Assembly: GCF_964246085.1 (NCBI RefSeq)
Contig: NZ_CAXTPD010000004.1
Reading direction: 5' to 3' (one strand)
Length of the DNA stretch: 64,000 nucleotides
Origin: Brotaphodocola sp003480315
GTDB taxonomy: Bacteria; Bacillota; Clostridia; Lachnospirales; Lachnospiraceae
Shown here piece by piece: positions 33,868 through 42,152 of the stretch. Every line of letters begins with the position of its first letter. The first letter of the stretch is position 1. The notes beneath the pieces were generated by a model, which saw nothing but the letters and a program-made list of their open reading frames with translations, did no database searches and was not told the origin of the DNA. A program made the translations under genes and the position numbers.

Positions 33868-35334
33868 ATGGGACAGAGCAGATGGAAGAACCGGTGGAGA
33901 AGGCTGGACAATACAGCCAAGATATTCCCGGTGATCGCAAATGAAAATGTAAGTCAGGTATTTCGGATTTCCGCAACTTTGAAAGAACCGGTAAATCCGG
34001 AACTCCTTGGAAGGGCGCTGGAGGAAATCCTGCCGGAGATCCGCAATTTCCGGGTGAAGCTGCGCAGGGGACTTTTCTGGTATTATTTTGAGGAAAATGA
34101 CCGGATTCCGCAGGTAAAGCGTGAGAATACGTATCCGTGCCGTTTTATCGATCCGCATGGAAATCAGCGCTTTTTGTTCCGGGTCACGTATTATGAGAAA
34201 CGGATCAATCTGGAGGTATTCCATGCGCTGACAGACGGTCTCGGCGCGGTGAATTTTTTAAAGTGCCTGATCAGGCAGTACCTGCGGCTGGCAGCCGGTG
34301 TATCGGAAGGAATGACGCAGGACGATGAAAAAGCCAGAAACCAGGAGGTCTTCCATGTTCAGGACAGTTACCTGGAGCATGGTGAGGATGGAAAGCCGCG
34401 CAGCTACAGCTCGAAACCGGCATATCAGCTGGAGGGACATTATCTTCCGCTGGGAAGTGGTCAGGTCCTGCATGGTTATGTGCCGGTGAGCCGGCTGAAG
34501 ACTGTTTGCAAACAGCATGGAGTCAGTATTACCAAGTATCTGGCAGCAGCACTGATCTGGGCAATCTGGCAGGAGTATCTGGGCGGAAGAAGCAGCAGGC
34601 GGGCCGTAGTCCTGAATCTGCCGATCAATCTGCGCGCCTTCTTCGGCTCTGATACGATGGCGAATTTCTTTGCGGTTACCATGATCGGCTGGCTGTTTCG
34701 TAATCCGGACATTCCGTTTGAGGTGCTGCTTAAGAAGGTGAGCAGTCAGATGGACAGCAAGATTGACAAGGATAAGCTGGCAGAAAGCATTGCCTACAAT
34801 GTTTCCAATGAGAAAAAATGGTATCTGCGGGCAATCCCGCTGTTCCTGAAAGTACCGGCGCTTTCTCTGGTGTTCCGCTTAAAGGACCGTGCCTATACCA
34901 TGACACTATCCAATATCGGGCCGGTTCAGATGGAGCCGGAGTATGCGGACTTCATCGAGAGGTTCCACTTAATGATCGGTGTATCCAGGCGCCAGCCGGT
35001 GAAGTGTGCGGTCTGTGCGTACAAAGATGAGATGGTCATTACCTTTACTTCTGTCTTTGCGGACAGCCGTCTGCAAAAGCAGTTTTTCCGAAAATTAAAG
35101 GCGGACGGTGTGCCGGTGCGCTTCGAGGGAAATGAGCTTTCTGCTGCGGCAAAGCGGGATATCTATCCGCGTGTCCGTAAGGTACTGATCCGGCGCGGAG
35201 GCGCAGAGGAGAAGGCAAGTCGCATGGCAAAGCAGGTAGGAAATACCGGTATGGGAGCCGCAAAGGGAATCCGCGATTATGTAAGCGGACGCAGAAGCTG
35301 GAGGGAAGAATTAAGACGGCGGCTGCATATCTGA
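33868..35334 (+). CDS. Condensation/acyltransferase superfamily protein (HxxxDG)
   Basis: A 488-residue protein of the CoA-dependent acyltransferase superfamily (alcohol acetyltransferase / condensation domain type). The catalytic H119-x3-D123-G motif is seen in VFHALTDGLGAVNFL, and LNLPINLRAFFGSDTMANFF plus TLSNIGPV are typical later blocks (the DFGWG-like position). The C terminus is basic. No carrier protein or NRPS modules are nearby. It precedes an HSL-type esterase by 69 bp. Substrate unknown; ester or amide formation from acyl-CoA is inferred. AGAGGTGGAGC precedes ATG 33868. Confidence 0.78.
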   Translation: MGQSRWKNRWRRLDNTAKIFPVIANENVSQVFRISATLKEPVNPELLGRALEEILPEIRNFRVKLRRGLFWYYFEENDRIPQVKRENTYPCRFIDPHGNQRFLFRVTYYEKRINLEVFHALTDGLGAVNFLKCLIRQYLRLAAGVSEGMTQDDEKARNQEVFHVQDSYLEHGEDGKPRSYSSKPAYQLEGHYLPLGSGQVLHGYVPVSRLKTVCKQHGVSITKYLAAALIWAIWQEYLGGRSSRRAVVLNLPINLRAFFGSDTMANFFAVTMIGWLFRNPDIPFEVLLKKVSSQMDSKIDKDKLAESIAYNVSNEKKWYLRAIPLFLKVPALSLVFRLKDRAYTMTLSNIGPVQMEPEYADFIERFHLMIGVSRRQPVKCAVCAYKDEMVITFTSVFADSRLQKQFFRKLKADGVPVRFEGNELSAAAKRDIYPRVRKVLIRRGGAEEKASRMAKQVGNTGMGAAKGIRDYVSGRRSWREELRRRLHI

Positions 35335-35403
35335 AAAAATGAACAAACCGTTCATGCAAAGCATGAGCTGCAACAGACAGGACTTAAGACGGAGGATGAT
35401 TAC

Positions 35404-36390
35404 TTGAAGAACAGAGAAGTGAGTCTGCGGGGAAAACTGGTGCGGGATATGATGAAGAACATGATGGATTCTGCCATGGGTCACAAGATCCAGACCGGGG
35501 AATACCGGATGGACCCAAAAGAACCTGCATGGATCTGTCCGCCGGATTATGAATATGAGATCGTGGGGATGGAGCATTTTAAAATGGAATATCTGCGTCC
35601 GGCCGGAGTCTGTACAGGCCGTGTGATTCTCCAGCTTCACGGTGGCGGCTACATCGGCCCTATGAAAAATATTTACCGGGATTTTGCGATTCAGTACTGT
35701 CGCAGGAGCTTTGGCGGTGATGTGCTGACCGTCGATTATCGTGTGGCTCCGGAGCATCCGTATCCGGCAGCCCTGGAGGATGCAGTGGCGGCTTATCAGT
35801 GGCTGATCGGGGAAAAGCACTATGAAGCAGGCAAGATCGTGATCGCAGGGGATTCCGCCGGCGGCGGCCTGGCTCTTGCACTGGTCATGTATCTGCGGGA
35901 TCATGGTATGGATCTGCCGGCAGGGGTACTGGTGATGTCTCCCTGGACGGATCTTACCAACAGCGGAAAATCTTATCAGACCAATTTTAACCGCGATCCG
36001 CAGTTTGGAGGTACTACAGACAATATGCTGTTTCACAGTACCTACATTGGAGATGCAGCCCCGGAGAATCCGTATATTTCTCCTCTGTTTGGAAGCTTTG
36101 AACAGTTTCCGCCCATTTTATTTCAGGTAGGAAGCGAGGAAGTGCTGTTAGATGATACCTTAAGGGTGGCTGAAAAGGTCCGCAAGACTCACGGAAAGCT
36201 GCGGGTCACCGTATACGAGGGCATGTTCCATGTTTTTCAGATGGCGCTGCGTCTGATCCCGGAGAGCAGAGAGGCATGGGATGAGGTCAGCCATTTCCTG
36301 GAGATCATCTACTGCATTGAGCGAAAGAAAGAGGGAAAAACCGTAAAACGGGTAAAGTCCGGAAGGGAAAGAAGCAGGAGAGAGTCATGA
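35404..36390 (+). CDS. Alpha/beta hydrolase, HSL-type esterase
   Basis: A 328-residue esterase/lipase of the hormone-sensitive lipase family. The oxyanion motif H79-G-G-G is in LQLHGGGYIG, the nucleophile S151 in GDSAGGG, and the acid and base in the C-terminal part (VGSEEVLLDDTLR and EGMFHVFQM). TTG 35404 follows GGAGGATGATTAC. The last codons overlap rlmH by 4 bp. Located behind the acyltransferase, so the two may act on related esters; substrate is unknown. Confidence 0.9.
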   Translation: MKNREVSLRGKLVRDMMKNMMDSAMGHKIQTGEYRMDPKEPAWICPPDYEYEIVGMEHFKMEYLRPAGVCTGRVILQLHGGGYIGPMKNIYRDFAIQYCRRSFGGDVLTVDYRVAPEHPYPAALEDAVAAYQWLIGEKHYEAGKIVIAGDSAGGGLALALVMYLRDHGMDLPAGVLVMSPWTDLTNSGKSYQTNFNRDPQFGGTTDNMLFHSTYIGDAAPENPYISPLFGSFEQFPPILFQVGSEEVLLDDTLRVAEKVRKTHGKLRVTVYEGMFHVFQMALRLIPESREAWDEVSHFLEIIYCIERKKEGKTVKRVKSGRERSRRES

Positions 36391-36866
36391 AAATTACACT
36401 GGTGACGGTAGGAAAAATAAAAGAAAAGTTTTACACAGATGCCATTGCGGAATACGCGAAGCGTCTGAGCCGGTACTGCAAGCTGGAGATCATCCAGGTG
36501 GCAGATGAGAAAACACCGGATAAGGCCAGCGAAGCAGAAGAACTGCAGATCAAAGATAAGGAAGGAAAGCGGATCCTGGAGCAGATCAAGGACGGCGCGT
36601 TTGTGATTGCCCTGGCAATCAACGGAAATATGCTGGATTCAGTGGAACTGGCAGAACGGATTGACAAGCTTGGCATAGGCGGAGTCAGCCAGCTGGTCTT
36701 TGTGATCGGAGGCTCTCTGGGGCTTTCCGAGGCCGTGCTGAGCCGTGCTGATTACAAACTGAGTTTTTCCAGAATGACATTTCCGCATCAGCTGATGCGA
36801 GTAATCCTGTTAGAACAGATTTATCGCAGCTACCGGATCATTCATAAAGAGCCGTATCACAAATAA
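36387..36866 (+). CDS. rlmH: 23S rRNA (pseudouridine1915-N3)-methyltransferase RlmH
   Basis: Methylates pseudouridine 1915 of 23S rRNA. The 159-residue SPOUT-class protein has the family length and blocks: MKITLVTVGKIKEKFY at the N terminus, FVIGGSLGLSEAVLSRADYKLSFSRMTFPHQLMRVILLEQIYRSYRIIHKEPYHK at the C terminus, including the knot and the SAM-binding GGSLG. ATG 36387 overlaps the previous stop as ATGA. Confidence 0.96.
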   Translation: MKITLVTVGKIKEKFYTDAIAEYAKRLSRYCKLEIIQVADEKTPDKASEAEELQIKDKEGKRILEQIKDGAFVIALAINGNMLDSVELAERIDKLGIGGVSQLVFVIGGSLGLSEAVLSRADYKLSFSRMTFPHQLMRVILLEQIYRSYRIIHKEPYHK

Positions 36867-36895
36867 AATAAATTCAGATAGGAGGGTGTTTTATT

Positions 36896-37642
36896 TTGAA
36901 GAACTGGAAAATGAAAATTGCACTGATTTTGACAGCTGGTCTTTTGTCTGCAGCAGGGGCGGTAACAGCTCTGGCAGCATCCAGGACCAGACTGGACACG
37001 GTATCCGATGTTTACTGGGGAGATGACGGTACCACTGCAAACTGGGATGCAGTAGATGACGCCTACCAGTATGAAATCCGGCTTTTCTGCAATGACAGCC
37101 AGATGGATACGGTGAAAACCAAAAAGGACTATTACGACATGGAAAAGAAAATGACAAAAGAGGGTGATTACACATTCAAGGTGCGCGCTCTTGCAAAGTC
37201 TGGTTCCAAGGAGTTCAGTGATGGCTACTGGTCGGAAGAGTCAGAGACAACCTATATTTCTGAGAGCTTTGCAGAGATGATCAGAAACGGCGGCAGTACT
37301 TCCGCGCTGAAAAACGGAGGTCCGGGAGCCGGAAACGGTTCTGAGACAGAAACAGAAAAAGAAACCTCTGTCGTGATCCAGGCGAAATGGATCCGGGAAG
37401 AAAGCACGGGCCGCTGGTGGTACCGGAATTCAGATGGCAGCTATCCGAAGGGCGGCTGGTGGCAGGATCCGGCAAGCGGAATCTGGTATTTCTTTGATGA
37501 GCAGGGCTACATGCAGACTGGCTGGATCGACTGGAACGAAAAGCGCTACTACTGCACGGAGAGTGGTGCCATGGCGATAGGTGAGTACACTATTGAAGGC
37601 ATGCAGTACCGGTTTGATACTTCCGGTGCGTTGCAGCAGTGA
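36896..37642 (+). CDS. Secreted protein with C-terminal wall-binding repeats
   Basis: About 248 residues: signal peptide (KIALILTAGLLSAAGAVTALAA), an N-terminal fibronectin-type-III-like domain (LDTVSDVYWGDDGTTANWDAVDDAYQYEIRLF), a Gly/Glu/Thr linker and three or four choline-binding-type repeats (GRWWYRNSDGSYPKGGWWQDPASGIWYFFDEQGYMQTGWIDWNEKRYYC). Such repeats attach proteins to the cell surface. The start TTG 36896 follows AGGAGGGTG. No catalytic domain is present. Confidence 0.82.
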   Translation: MKNWKMKIALILTAGLLSAAGAVTALAASRTRLDTVSDVYWGDDGTTANWDAVDDAYQYEIRLFCNDSQMDTVKTKKDYYDMEKKMTKEGDYTFKVRALAKSGSKEFSDGYWSEESETTYISESFAEMIRNGGSTSALKNGGPGAGNGSETETEKETSVVIQAKWIREESTGRWWYRNSDGSYPKGGWWQDPASGIWYFFDEQGYMQTGWIDWNEKRYYCTESGAMAIGEYTIEGMQYRFDTSGALQQ

Positions 37643-37665
37643 CGAAATGCAATTTTCTCTAAAAT

Positions 37666-37695
37666 GAATAAAAAACACCCCTTCCCTCATATATA
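37666..37695 (+). promoter_or_regulatory. Possible sigma-E promoter of the spoIIIA operon
   Basis: GAATAAA (37666-37672) and CATATATA (37688-37695) are spaced by 15 bp and partly match the sigma-E consensus (KMATATT and CATACANT). spoIIIA is sigma-E dependent in Bacillus, which supports the call. The -10 lies in the loop of the overlapping terminator hairpin. Confidence 0.45.
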
Positions 37696-37720
37696 TTATG
37701 CAGGGGAGGGGTGTTTTTTT
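37670..37720 (+). terminator. Terminator overlapping the spoIIIAA ribosome binding site
   Basis: A-run plus CACCCCTTCCCT (37676-37687) pairs with AGGGGAGGGGTG (37701-37712) and a run of seven T residues follows. The second arm is also the ribosome site for TTG 37719. Layout matches that at 31141-31211. Confidence 0.75.
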
Positions 37721-38684
37721 GGATAAGCGGGAAGAACTGATCAAGATTTTTTCCAAAGATATCCGTGAGATCTTAAAGCAGGTCACGGTAGATTTCGAAC
37801 AGGTACAGGAGATACGGCTGCGGGTCCATGCCCCGCTTCTGATGATCTGCAGCAACCGTGAGTATTATATCACACGGGAAGGAAATCTAAGCATGCGCGC
37901 GGAAGAAGCATATCTGGTGACAAGGGATGCGTTAAAGGAAACGCTGGATTACATGAGCAGCTATTCCCTCTATGCCTTCGAGGAAGAAATCAGGCAGGGG
38001 TTTATTACGATCCAGGGTGGACACCGTATCGGTATCGCCGGAAAGACCATCACAGACGGTCACGGGATTCGCAGCATGAAGTTCATTTCCTTCATCAATG
38101 TTCGTCTGTCCCACCAGGTGAAAGGGTGTGCAGGGACGGTGCTTCCATATCTGTATGACCGGGACATGATCTTTCATACGCTCATCGTATCGCCGCCGCG
38201 ATGTGGAAAAACCACACTTTTGCGGGATATTATCCGGCAGGTGTCAAATGGCAGCAGGGAGCATGCGGGGCTGACCATCGGGGTGATCGATGAGCGTTCG
38301 GAGATTGGAGCCTGTTACCAGGGGATTCCGCAGAATGAGCTGGGGATCCGGACGGATATTCTGGACTGCTGTCCTAAGGCTCAGGGAATGATGATGCTGA
38401 TCCGGACTATGTCACCTCAGGTGATCGCGGTGGACGAGATTGGAAGCCGGGAAGATCTGGAGGCGATCGAGTATGTGATGAACTGCGGCTGCAAGCTGGT
38501 AGCCACAGTGCATGGAAATTCAATGGAGGACATCAGACAGAAACCGGTGCTTAGAAAGATGGTGCTGGAAAAGTGGTTTGAGCGGTATGTAATTTTAAAT
38601 AACAGGGGAAAAGTGGGCAATATCGAGGAAATCTACGATTCCAGGGGATGCAGGCTTTACCCGGTGGGAGGTGAGTGCTTTTGA
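37719..38684 (+). CDS. spoIIIAA: Stage III sporulation protein AA
   Basis: Hexameric ATPase of the forespore feeding-tube complex that links mother cell and forespore. About 321 residues, with Walker A around residues 158-166 (SPPRCGKTTLLRD) and Walker B in VIAVDEIGSREDLEAIEYV; GFITIQGGHRIGIAGK is a conserved block. TTG 37719 is favoured over ATG 37698 because AGGGGAGGGG lies just upstream. First gene of the spoIIIA operon. Confidence 0.93.
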   Translation: MDKREELIKIFSKDIREILKQVTVDFEQVQEIRLRVHAPLLMICSNREYYITREGNLSMRAEEAYLVTRDALKETLDYMSSYSLYAFEEEIRQGFITIQGGHRIGIAGKTITDGHGIRSMKFISFINVRLSHQVKGCAGTVLPYLYDRDMIFHTLIVSPPRCGKTTLLRDIIRQVSNGSREHAGLTIGVIDERSEIGACYQGIPQNELGIRTDILDCCPKAQGMMMLIRTMSPQVIAVDEIGSREDLEAIEYVMNCGCKLVATVHGNSMEDIRQKPVLRKMVLEKWFERYVILNNRGKVGNIEEIYDSRGCRLYPVGGECF

Positions 38685-39214
38685 ACATGCAGGGATGGAT
38701 GAAGTTGTCTGGTGCAGTCTGTATTCTGTGGGGAGCGGCCGGAACCGGCATCTGGTTTGCCGGGCGGTACCGTCAGCGGATTCTGGAGCTGGAGCAGTTA
38801 AAGCAGATGGTATTTCTTTTAAAAGGACAGATTCTGTATGCCGGCGCACCTCTTCCGGAAGCTTTCGGGACGGTGGGCAAACGGGTGACCGGAACCCTGG
38901 GAAACCTGTTTCAGGAAACGGCAGCTCTGCTGGAGGCACAGCCCGGGGAGCCATTTCCGACAGTGTGGAGGAATGCGGTTTCCGGGATGGAGGGGAAGAC
39001 GGCACTTTCAAAGTCGGACAGGCAGATGCTGGAGTCTCTGGGCGAGCATCTTGGCTTTTTGGATCGGGAGACCCAGGAGAGGACATTGCTCCTGTATCTG
39101 GAACAGGTGGATACAGAGCTTCTGGTTTTGCGGGAACACAAACAGGAACGCTGCAGGCTGTATACCAGTCTCGGTGTCATGGGCGGTCTGTTTCTTGCGG
39201 TGATCCTAGTCTGA
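38681..39214 (+). CDS. spoIIIAB: Stage III sporulation protein AB
   Basis: About 177 residues with an N-terminal membrane segment (GAVCILWGAAGTGIWFAG), a helical cytoplasmic region (RQRILELEQLKQMVFLLKGQILY) and a C-terminal membrane anchor (YTSLGVMGGLFLAVILV). The fold is GspF-like in known members. TTG 38681 overlaps the spoIIIAA stop and has GGGAGGTGA upstream; GTG 38675 is the alternative. A longer overlapping frame at 38671-39384 is a shadow. Confidence 0.9.
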   Translation: MNMQGWMKLSGAVCILWGAAGTGIWFAGRYRQRILELEQLKQMVFLLKGQILYAGAPLPEAFGTVGKRVTGTLGNLFQETAALLEAQPGEPFPTVWRNAVSGMEGKTALSKSDRQMLESLGEHLGFLDRETQERTLLLYLEQVDTELLVLREHKQERCRLYTSLGVMGGLFLAVILV

Positions 39215-39226
39215 TGGAGGGTACAT

Positions 39227-39421
39227 ATGGGCGTGAATCTGATTTTTCGCATTGCCGCGGTGGGAATCCTGGTATCTGTGATCTGTCAGGTGCTGCGGCA
39301 CAGCGGACGGGAGGAACAGGCATTTCTGACCAGTCTGGCGGGGCTGGTGCTTGTTCTGTTCTGGCTTGTGCCATATATTTATGAGCTGTTTGAAACTATG
39401 AAAAATCTGTTTGCATTGTAG
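39227..39421 (+). CDS. spoIIIAC: Stage III sporulation protein AC
   Basis: A 64-residue membrane protein with two segments (LIFRIAAVGILVSVICQVL; LTSLAGLVLVLFWLVPYIYELF) and the conserved HSGREEQAFL loop between them. Length and position are typical of spoIIIAC. GGAGGGTACAT precedes ATG 39227. Confidence 0.93.
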   Translation: MGVNLIFRIAAVGILVSVICQVLRHSGREEQAFLTSLAGLVLVLFWLVPYIYELFETMKNLFAL

Positions 39422-39429
39422 GGGACGGT

Positions 39430-39816
39430 ATGACAGTAGTAACAGTGGGAATCATTGGGATCATGACAGTGCTGATGGCAGTCCAGCTAAAAAGCCTGAA
39501 AGGAGAGTATGGCCTGTATCTGGTGCTGGCAGCAGCCTGTGTCATTTTTTTTTATGGGACGCTGCGGCTGAAAGGAATTCTGGAGGGTCTGCAGAAAATC
39601 CAGGATCTGATCCGTATCAATCCGGTTTATCTGAATACGCTGCTGAAAATGACAGGCATCACTTATATCGTGGAATTTGCTTCCGGAATTTGCAGGGATG
39701 CCGGGTACGCGGCATTGGGCACCCAGATTGAAATTTTTGGAAAGCTTTCTATTCTGGCAGTCAGTATTCCGGTTATTCTGGCACTGCTGGATACGCTGCA
39801 GGGATTTCTGGCATGA
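39430..39816 (+). CDS. spoIIIAD: Stage III sporulation protein AD
   Basis: A 128-residue membrane protein. The first segments VVTVGIIGIMTVLMAV and YLVLAAACVIFFYGTLRLKGIL are followed by the conserved LLKMTGITYIVEFASGICRDAGYAALGTQIEIFGKLSILA. Overlaps spoIIIAE by 4 bp. Confidence 0.94.
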   Translation: MTVVTVGIIGIMTVLMAVQLKSLKGEYGLYLVLAAACVIFFYGTLRLKGILEGLQKIQDLIRINPVYLNTLLKMTGITYIVEFASGICRDAGYAALGTQIEIFGKLSILAVSIPVILALLDTLQGFLA

Positions 39817-41000
39817 GGCGGGGGAGAAGATGGCTGGTCTCGTTTGCTGCCGGCTTTTTTTTATTCTGTATATTCTGCCGGTTCTGGCCCGAAGACAGAG
39901 TATGGGCCATGGATACAGCTGCGGTGGAGTCTGTACTTTCAGGGGACGGGCTTTCCGGCATTGGGGATATTGAGGATTATCTGAAACAGGAGCTGGGCAG
40001 CTCCGGCCATCGTATTTGTTTCGCGGATCTGATGCGGGCATTGGCGTCCGGAAATCTGAAGGAAGCGTCATCGCTGTGTCTGAAGGGACTTCGTCAGGCG
40101 GCTTTGGGAGAACTGCAGGGAAAAAACCGCATGGCGGGACGTCTTCTGGCGCTTGGTCTGTTTGGAGCTCTGTTTGCCGGATTTTCTGAAGTCTTTTCCG
40201 TGGGCCCTGTGGCGGAAACCGGATTTTTCCTGACCTATCTGATGATGTTCGCGATTTTGGCGGCTGTTTTCGGGGAAAGTGCGGGAGCCGCGGCACAGGT
40301 GCTGGAACGTCAGATCCAGTTTATGAAGGTATTGCTTCCCTCATATTTTACCGCGGTAGTCTGGTCCGGCGCAGGATTTTCTTCCGCGGCGTGGTATGAA
40401 GCAGCCTTGTTTCTGATCGCAGGGGTACAGAAGCTTTATGCCGGGCTTCTGCTTTCACTCGTACGAATCTATTTTCTGGCAGTACTGGCAGGATCCATGG
40501 TGAAAGAGGATATGTTTTCACGGATGACGGAACTTTTAAGATCCGGGATCAGCTGGGGAAGCCGATCACTGATCGGGATCGTGTTGGGATTTCAGCTGAT
40601 CCAGGGCATGGTGCTTCCATATGCAGATTCTGTGAAGAATGCCGGAATGCAGCGGCTTTTACAGGCAATTCCCGGAATCGGAGACGGGGCGGGAGCGGTG
40701 ACAAAGCTGATGATGGGATCCGGCGTGCTCATTAAAAATACCATGGGTGCAGCGGCTGTTCTGCTGCTGTTTGTGCTTTCTATCCTGCCACTGGCAAGGA
40801 TTCTGGTTCTGTATCTGCTTTACCGAGGGGTGGCAGCTGTGCTGCAGCCGGTAGCAGATAATCGTCTGACAGCCTGTCTGAGCGGTGCGGCCCAGGCTCA
40901 GGCAATGCTGCTGAGAGTGGCAGCGTCAGGATTTTTGCTGTTTGCAGTTACCATTGCACTGATCTGTCAGGGAACGAATGCGGCTTACCTGTCATCGTAG
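39813..41000 (+). CDS. spoIIIAE: Stage III sporulation protein AE
   Basis: A 395-residue polytopic membrane protein with a signal-like N terminus (LVSFAAGFFLFCIFCRFW), a soluble loop, then several membrane segments. The block LSLVRIYFLAVLAGSMVKEDMFSRMTELLRSGISWGSRSLIGIVLGFQLIQGMV and the later IPGIGDGAGAVTKLMMGSGVLIKN are characteristic of SpoIIIAE. Part of the transenvelope channel complex. Confidence 0.94.
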   Translation: MRRGRRWLVSFAAGFFLFCIFCRFWPEDRVWAMDTAAVESVLSGDGLSGIGDIEDYLKQELGSSGHRICFADLMRALASGNLKEASSLCLKGLRQAALGELQGKNRMAGRLLALGLFGALFAGFSEVFSVGPVAETGFFLTYLMMFAILAAVFGESAGAAAQVLERQIQFMKVLLPSYFTAVVWSGAGFSSAAWYEAALFLIAGVQKLYAGLLLSLVRIYFLAVLAGSMVKEDMFSRMTELLRSGISWGSRSLIGIVLGFQLIQGMVLPYADSVKNAGMQRLLQAIPGIGDGAGAVTKLMMGSGVLIKNTMGAAAVLLLFVLSILPLARILVLYLLYRGVAAVLQPVADNRLTACLSGAAQAQAMLLRVAASGFLLFAVTIALICQGTNAAYLSS

Positions 41001-41067
41001 AGAAGAAGGCCTGGTATGCGGGAACGTGTGCCTGAACCAAAGGGTTGTGGAAAAGGGAGGTGGCTGT

Positions 41068-41661
41068 GTGACGGCGGTATACGAATGGATCCGAAACCTG
41101 GTGGCATTCTTCCTGTTTTTGTCGGTGATGGAAAATCTGCTTCCGGGGCAGAAATACGGAAAGTATATCCGGCTGTTTGCAGGTATGGTACTGATCCTTC
41201 TGGTGGCGGAGCCATTTACCTCCGGATTTGACCTGGAAGAAGTGCTGGCACGCAGTTACGAGAATCTGGTGCTCCGCTGGGAGGCCGGAGAACTGCAGGA
41301 TGATCTGGGAGCGGAAGAGCAGGAATATCTGGGCCGGGTACTTTCCGAGTATGAGGAAGCGGTCAGCCAGGATATACAGGAACTGGCCAGGTCCTGCGGC
41401 CTGGATTTGTCAGAATGCAGCGTTCACATTGAGAACAATGAAAACAGTCCGCAATTTGGGACGGTGCAGAGCATTTTTGCGGTTTTGCCGCAACAGTCTG
41501 GAGAAACGGAAAAAGAGAAGCTGTCAAATAAGATTCAGGAATATTATGGTCTGGAGGAGCGGTATGTGGAAATTGAAATTGCCGGAGGGGAAGGACCGGT
41601 GGATTTTTCTTCTGACGGTGGGGGTGATCCTGTGTATTCTGGCATTCCCGGTGGGAAGTAA
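41068..41661 (+). CDS. spoIIIAF: Stage III sporulation protein AF
   Basis: About 197 residues: two N-terminal membrane segments (IRNLVAFFLFLSVMENLLPG; RLFAGMVLILLVAEPF), the SpoIIIAF hallmark, followed by a ring-building soluble domain. GTG 41068 with GGGAGGTGG upstream is taken as the start; the frame is open to 40978. The 3' end overlaps spoIIIAG by 98 bp. Confidence 0.9.
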   Translation: MTAVYEWIRNLVAFFLFLSVMENLLPGQKYGKYIRLFAGMVLILLVAEPFTSGFDLEEVLARSYENLVLRWEAGELQDDLGAEEQEYLGRVLSEYEEAVSQDIQELARSCGLDLSECSVHIENNENSPQFGTVQSIFAVLPQQSGETEKEKLSNKIQEYYGLEERYVEIEIAGGEGPVDFSSDGGGDPVYSGIPGGK

Positions 41662-42136
41662 GAGCAGCAGAGGAACTCTGCCGCTATCCCGGATGGAAGC
41701 TGAAAACGTAACGGCTTCTGCGCCAGGCAGCCAGGATGCGGCGGCCTATGAGCAGAAGCTGGAAAAGCGGGTGCGGGAAATCCTGCGGGGTGTTTCCGGC
41801 GTGGGGGAAGTGGATGTGATGATCGTACTAAAATCCTCTGTGGAAAAGGTGATCCAGGTGGACAACAGCAGCTCGAAGTCAGTGACCACGGAAAAGGGGA
41901 GCGGAACAGACCGTTCTGTGGAAACGATGGATCAGGAGCACAATACGGTGCTGACAGGGAGCGGAAGCGGTCAGGAACCTGTGGTGGCAAAGGAGGTTTA
42001 TCCGGAGATTGCCGGAATTATCATCAGCGCCTCAGGGGGAGGAAATGCATCGGTCCAGGCAGAGATTTCCGGGGCTATGGAGGCATTATTCGGACTTCCG
42101 GCGAATAAAATAAAAGTGTTAAAGCGGGTGGAGTGA
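41564..42136 (+). CDS. spoIIIAG: Stage III sporulation protein AG
   Basis: About 190 residues: one membrane segment (WIFLLTVGVILCILAFPVG), a variable linker, and a C-terminal ring-building motif domain (EKRVREILRGVSGVGEVDVMIVLKS; ISGAMEALFGLPANKIKVLK). SpoIIIAG forms a large ring in the feeding-tube channel. ATG 41564 follows GGAGGAG. The frame extends upstream to 41228, but that part is a shadow of spoIIIAF. Confidence 0.92.
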   Translation: MWKLKLPEGKDRWIFLLTVGVILCILAFPVGSKSSRGTLPLSRMEAENVTASAPGSQDAAAYEQKLEKRVREILRGVSGVGEVDVMIVLKSSVEKVIQVDNSSSKSVTTEKGSGTDRSVETMDQEHNTVLTGSGSGQEPVVAKEVYPEIAGIIISASGGGNASVQAEISGAMEALFGLPANKIKVLKRVE

Positions 42137-42152
42137 AAGAAGGAGCGTCGGT

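Noticed and set aside
38671..39384. Long frame (237 residues) overlapping spoIIIAB and spoIIIAC
   Set aside because: It is rich in Gly, Arg and Ser with no family resemblance, and both overlapping spo genes have proper ribosome sites and operon order.
41228..41563. Upstream extension of spoIIIAG
   Set aside because: Trp/Arg-rich shadow of spoIIIAF in another frame; the real start with GGAGGAG is at 41564.
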